A stretch of 37,102 nucleotides of DNA. Source: Clostridia bacterium. Lineage in GTDB: Bacteria; Bacillota; Clostridia; UMGS1810. The notes beneath the pieces were generated by a model, which saw nothing but the letters and a program-made list of their open reading frames with translations, had not been told where the DNA came from and searched no databases. Location: NCBI GenBank assembly GCA_017397885.1, contig JAFQHQ010000206.1, positions 1 through 37,102 on the forward strand. The letters are read 5' to 3'. The number at the start of each line of letters is the position of its first letter. Positions within the stretch are counted from its first letter, which is position 1. Position numbers and translations under genes: made by a program. Positions 34,733-37,102 of this stretch are shown piece by piece.

Positions 34733-35413
34733 ATGAAAATTCAGTTTTTAGGCACCGGTGCCGCCGACTGGCCCAAAGAAAAGGACTACACCATGCCTGA
34801 ATTTCGCAGACTTTCGTCAGCATTGGTTGATGATTGTCTTCTGATTGACCCGGGACCGGGAGTGCCTGATGCCATCGAAGAGTATGAGATAGACATTTCC
34901 AAAATAAAATATATTCTTGTGACCCATTCACACGGTGACCACTACAATCAGAACACTTTCGATATGCTTTGTTCCAATGGTGCCAAGCACATTGTTTGTA
35001 ATGCCGGTGATGAAGTAAACTTTGCCTCTTACACCGTACGTGCCTACATAGCAAATCACGGAACTGCAAAAGATGCGGTTCATTATCTGATTTCAGATGG
35101 TGAAAAAAAACTTTTTTATGGTCTTGACGGTGCGTGGCTTATGTATGATGAGATTCAAGCTATAAAGGAATATCGTCCCGATTATGCAGTTCTCGATGCC
35201 ACAATAGGGGATATTGACGGTGATTATCGTATATTCGAACATAACAATCTCAATATGATAAGGGAAATACAAAAAACTCTTGCTCCATATGTTGGTAAAT
35301 TCTGTATCAGTCATATGGCAATGACCCTTCACACCGACCATGTCACCCTTGCCGAAAATATGAATAAATCAGGAATAGACACGGCATTTGATGGGATGAT
35401 TGCAGAGTTTTAA
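34733..35413 (+). CDS. MBL-fold metal-dependent hydrolase
   Basis: This 226-residue metallo-beta-lactamase-fold protein opens with F-L-G-T-G-A-A-D-W and carries the metal motif T-H65-S-H67-G-D69-H70. Further histidines (N-H-G-T-A-K and I-S-H-M-A-M) are probable remaining ligands. MBL proteins of this shape include phosphodiesterases, lactonases and UlaG-type sugar-lactone enzymes; a role on a sugar-acid derivative would fit the locus but is only inferred. The start is uncertain: ATG 34733 gives the typical N terminus, while an in-frame GTG at 34724 sits only three bases after AAAGGA. The terminal repeat of element B overlaps the stop codon. Confidence 0.75.
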   Translation: MKIQFLGTGAADWPKEKDYTMPEFRRLSSALVDDCLLIDPGPGVPDAIEEYEIDISKIKYILVTHSHGDHYNQNTFDMLCSNGAKHIVCNAGDEVNFASYTVRAYIANHGTAKDAVHYLISDGEKKLFYGLDGAWLMYDEIQAIKEYRPDYAVLDATIGDIDGDYRIFEHNNLNMIREIQKTLAPYVGKFCISHMAMTLHTDHVTLAENMNKSGIDTAFDGMIAEF

Positions 35414-35650
35414 ATTGGAGTTTGTAGGGGTGTTTTAAGATGGAATTGACACCGGAGCGAGAGCCTCCTTTGTGTAAAGGGAGGGGGACCGCGTGAGCGG
35501 TGGAGGGATTGTAACAAACTGCCTTAATTGCAGTATTTGTGATTGTTTGAGAGTTTATTATTTAACAATCCCTCAGTCACTTCGTGACAGCTCCCTTTAC
35601 ACAAGGGAGCCTTTCGTCCTTGCGTTAAACAGCTCGCTAAACCCCAATTT
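35412..35650. repeat. composite palindromic element B (MITE-like)
   Basis: The left end AAATTGGAGTTTGTAGGGG (35412-35430) and the right end, read on the other strand from 35650 as AAATTGGGGTTTAGCGAG, match each other and the ends of element A. A long inner palindrome (35461-35612) lies between. The left end overlaps the stop codon of the MBL gene. This element fills the 266-base gap between 35413 and 35680 apart from the next ribosome binding site. It has no coding capacity. Confidence 0.65.
35461..35612. repeat. inner long palindrome of element B
   Basis: The left arm runs AGCCTCC, TTGTGTAAAGGGAG, then GGAGGGATTGT. The right arm runs ACAATCCCTC, CTCCCTTTACACAA, then GGGAGCCT, its complement with few mismatches. 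Each arm carries a small hairpin of its own (ACCGCGTGAGCGGT, 35488-35501; GTCACTTCGTGAC, 35575-35587). This is a known style of dispersed repeat in gut Clostridia. Confidence 0.75.
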
Positions 35651-35679
35651 GAAAAAATATTACGTAAGGAGACTTAACC

Positions 35680-36792
35680 ATGAACAAATATGATGTAGCC
35701 GCCTATATTTGGCCGGCATATACCGGTGATGAACCTCGAACACGCATTTTCTGGGAAGAAGGAATTGGCGAATGGCAAACCGTAAAAAATTCAAAACCAA
35801 AGCAGAACGGATATTATTGGAACAGAAAACCGTTATGGGGCTATGTTAACGAAGCAGACCCATATATTATGAGTATGCAAATTAATGCGGCAGCCGACCA
35901 TGGCGTAAATGTATTCATTTATGACTGGTACTGGTATGATAACCGTCCTTTTCTTGAAAATTGCTTAAATGACGGCTTTCTCAAATCTCCCAACCGCAAC
36001 AGAATGAAGTTTTACATAATGTGGGCAAATCATGATGCAAATACCTTGTGGGACATCAGAAACTCCGACCATGTCGATGAAACCATATGGAGCGGTCAGG
36101 TAAACAGGGAACAGTTTGAGATAATAGGGAAGAGATGGATCGAAAAATATTTTACCGTTGATAACTACTACAAAATTGACAATAAACCTGTGGTAAGTAT
36201 ATACAGCCTGCAAAATCTTATTGATGGCCTCGGCGGTGTTGAAGAATGTTGTGATGCTATTGAATGGCTTGATAATGAAGCAAAAAAATCAGGTCTTGAC
36301 GGTGTTCATTTTCAGGCTATCAGATGGAACGGATTCACCGGAAATCTTACAGGTGTCGACGGCGGAGCTAAAAAGACCGAGAACGATGTTCTCGTAAAGC
36401 TTGGATTTGATTCGGTAACACATTATCAATATGTTCATTTTGCCGATGTGAAAAGAAATTATGAAGAAATTACCCTTGATGCAGAAAAAGAGTGGGAAAA
36501 TGTAAGCAAAGTATACACCATTCCTTACTATCCTCATGTCTCCGTTGGTTGGGACAATAATCCCAGATTCCGTGAATATGACGATAATATAGTAAAGAAC
36601 AACACTCCCGAAAACATTGAAAAAGCTATGCTTGCCGCAAGAGATTTTGCAGACGGGAACGGTGTAAACCTTATTACCGTAAATAGCTGGAATGAGTGGA
36701 CAGAAACAAGCTATCTTCAGCCTGATAATGTTAACGGATATGGCTATCTTGAAGCCATCAAAAAAGTATTTTGCAATGATAATAGTAAATAA
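35680..36792 (+). CDS. GH99-like / WbsX-type TIM-barrel protein
   Basis: This 370-residue protein has no signal peptide and resembles the WbsX/GH99-like group. An N-terminal A-A-Y-I-W-P-A-Y is followed by E-W-Q-T-V and W-G-Y-V-N-E-A-D-P, then A-A-D-H-G-V-N-V-F-I-Y-D-W-Y-W-Y. The C-terminal N-S-W-N-E-W-T-E motif carries candidate catalytic carboxylates. Members occur in polysaccharide synthesis and, commonly, in polysaccharide-degrading loci; GH99 proper contains endo-mannosidases. The present context favours glycoside hydrolysis of a fragment in the cytoplasm (inference). TAAGGAG precedes the ATG. It is followed 24 bases later by the solute-binding protein gene. Confidence 0.75.
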   Translation: MNKYDVAAYIWPAYTGDEPRTRIFWEEGIGEWQTVKNSKPKQNGYYWNRKPLWGYVNEADPYIMSMQINAAADHGVNVFIYDWYWYDNRPFLENCLNDGFLKSPNRNRMKFYIMWANHDANTLWDIRNSDHVDETIWSGQVNREQFEIIGKRWIEKYFTVDNYYKIDNKPVVSIYSLQNLIDGLGGVEECCDAIEWLDNEAKKSGLDGVHFQAIRWNGFTGNLTGVDGGAKKTENDVLVKLGFDSVTHYQYVHFADVKRNYEEITLDAEKEWENVSKVYTIPYYPHVSVGWDNNPRFREYDDNIVKNNTPENIEKAMLAARDFADGNGVNLITVNSWNEWTETSYLQPDNVNGYGYLEAIKKVFCNDNSK

Positions 36793-36816
36793 ATTTAAAT
36801 AATTAGGAGGCACAAT

Positions 36817-37102
36817 ATGAAAAAACTAACAAAAATTATAGCTTGCATTTCGGCATTGGTTCTTTTAATCTCTGCTTTTGCAGGCTGTGAAGGCAACAAT
36901 GTCCAAACCCGCAGAAAATCCGACGGTAAAAGCTTTACCTATTGGGTTAACCTGGATGGCAGTACTCAAAACGCAGGACTTACGAACAACAACGAAATGT
37001 TCCTGTATCAGGAAATGGAAAAGAGAACCGGCGTTCACATTGATTTCATTCATCCTGCTACCGGCACTACCGGTGAAGCTGCAACAACAATGTTCCTTGA
37101 TG
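36817..37102 (+). CDS. ABC transporter extracellular solute-binding lipoprotein (5' part)
   Basis: The first 95 codons are present; the gene runs off the right edge. A lipoprotein signal peptide (M-K-K-L-T-K, hydrophobic core, lipobox F-A-G-C with the lipidated Cys24) is followed by S-F-T-Y-W-V-N-L, Y-Q-E-M-E-K-R-T-G-V-H-I-D-F and F-I-H-P. This is the start pattern of family 1 (LplA-like) oligosaccharide-binding proteins. TTAGGAGG lies six bases before the ATG. It would deliver oligosaccharides released by the secreted lyases to membrane permeases, which should lie just beyond the window. Confidence 0.85.
   Translation, partial: MKKLTKIIACISALVLLISAFAGCEGNNVQTRRKSDGKSFTYWVNLDGSTQNAGLTNNNEMFLYQEMEKRTGVHIDFIHPATGTTGEAATTMFLD

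Noticed and set aside
35493-35693. 66-codon open frame on the plus strand
   Set aside because: It lies almost wholly inside repeat element B and runs into the next gene out of frame. It shows no protein-like composition.

Overview
The window comes from a low-GC, Gram-positive anaerobe, most likely a gut-type Clostridia lineage. The signs are strong AGGAGG-type ribosome binding sites, several TTG/GTG starts, S-layer homology (SLH) proteins, a lipoprotein sugar-binding protein, near-consensus sigma-A promoters and clostridial-style palindromic intergenic repeats. No tRNA, rRNA, CRISPR array, transposase or riboswitch was recognised.

Layout. (i) 1-2155 is an accessory patch: the tail of an unknown gene with a terminator, a small XRE regulator with a membrane protein, an antibiotic-type nucleotidyltransferase and a GrpB-family protein. 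A short repeated sequence follows three of the stop codons. (ii) 2219-5950 holds an AraC regulator divergent from a three-gene operon: iron-type polyol/alcohol dehydrogenase, KDPG-type aldolase and SGNH esterase. A bidirectional terminator closes it. (iii) 6027-10873 holds an RpiR/SIS regulator divergent from a BadF-type sugar kinase, a NanE-type ManNAc-6-P epimerase and a GH42-like glycosidase. (iv) 10982-12172 is a GH88 unsaturated glucuronyl hydrolase. (v) 12296-30178 is an almost gapless 18-kb run of seven genes: two giant secreted heparinase II/III-fold lyases, a ceramidase-fold hydrolase, two SLH surface proteins and two tandem paralogous secreted beta-rich proteins of unknown function. 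(vi) 30500-37102 holds a GH20-like hexosaminidase, a second AraC regulator, a second GH88 protein lacking one catalytic Asp, an MBL-fold hydrolase, a GH99/WbsX-like protein and the start of an ABC solute-binding lipoprotein. Two composite palindromic repeats sit in the larger gaps of this last part.

Taken together this reads as a Gram-positive polysaccharide-utilisation locus for a uronic-acid- and amino-sugar-containing polymer of glycosaminoglycan type. Surface or secreted lyases would cut the chain. A binding-protein transporter (only its first gene is in view) would import the fragments. Cytoplasmic GH88, GH20-like and GH42-like enzymes would trim them. The uronate half would leave through the KDPG-aldolase branch and the hexosamine half through kinase/NanE. 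No sulfatase is present, so the substrate may be unsulfated or desulfation may be encoded elsewhere. The substrate is inferred from enzyme families only.
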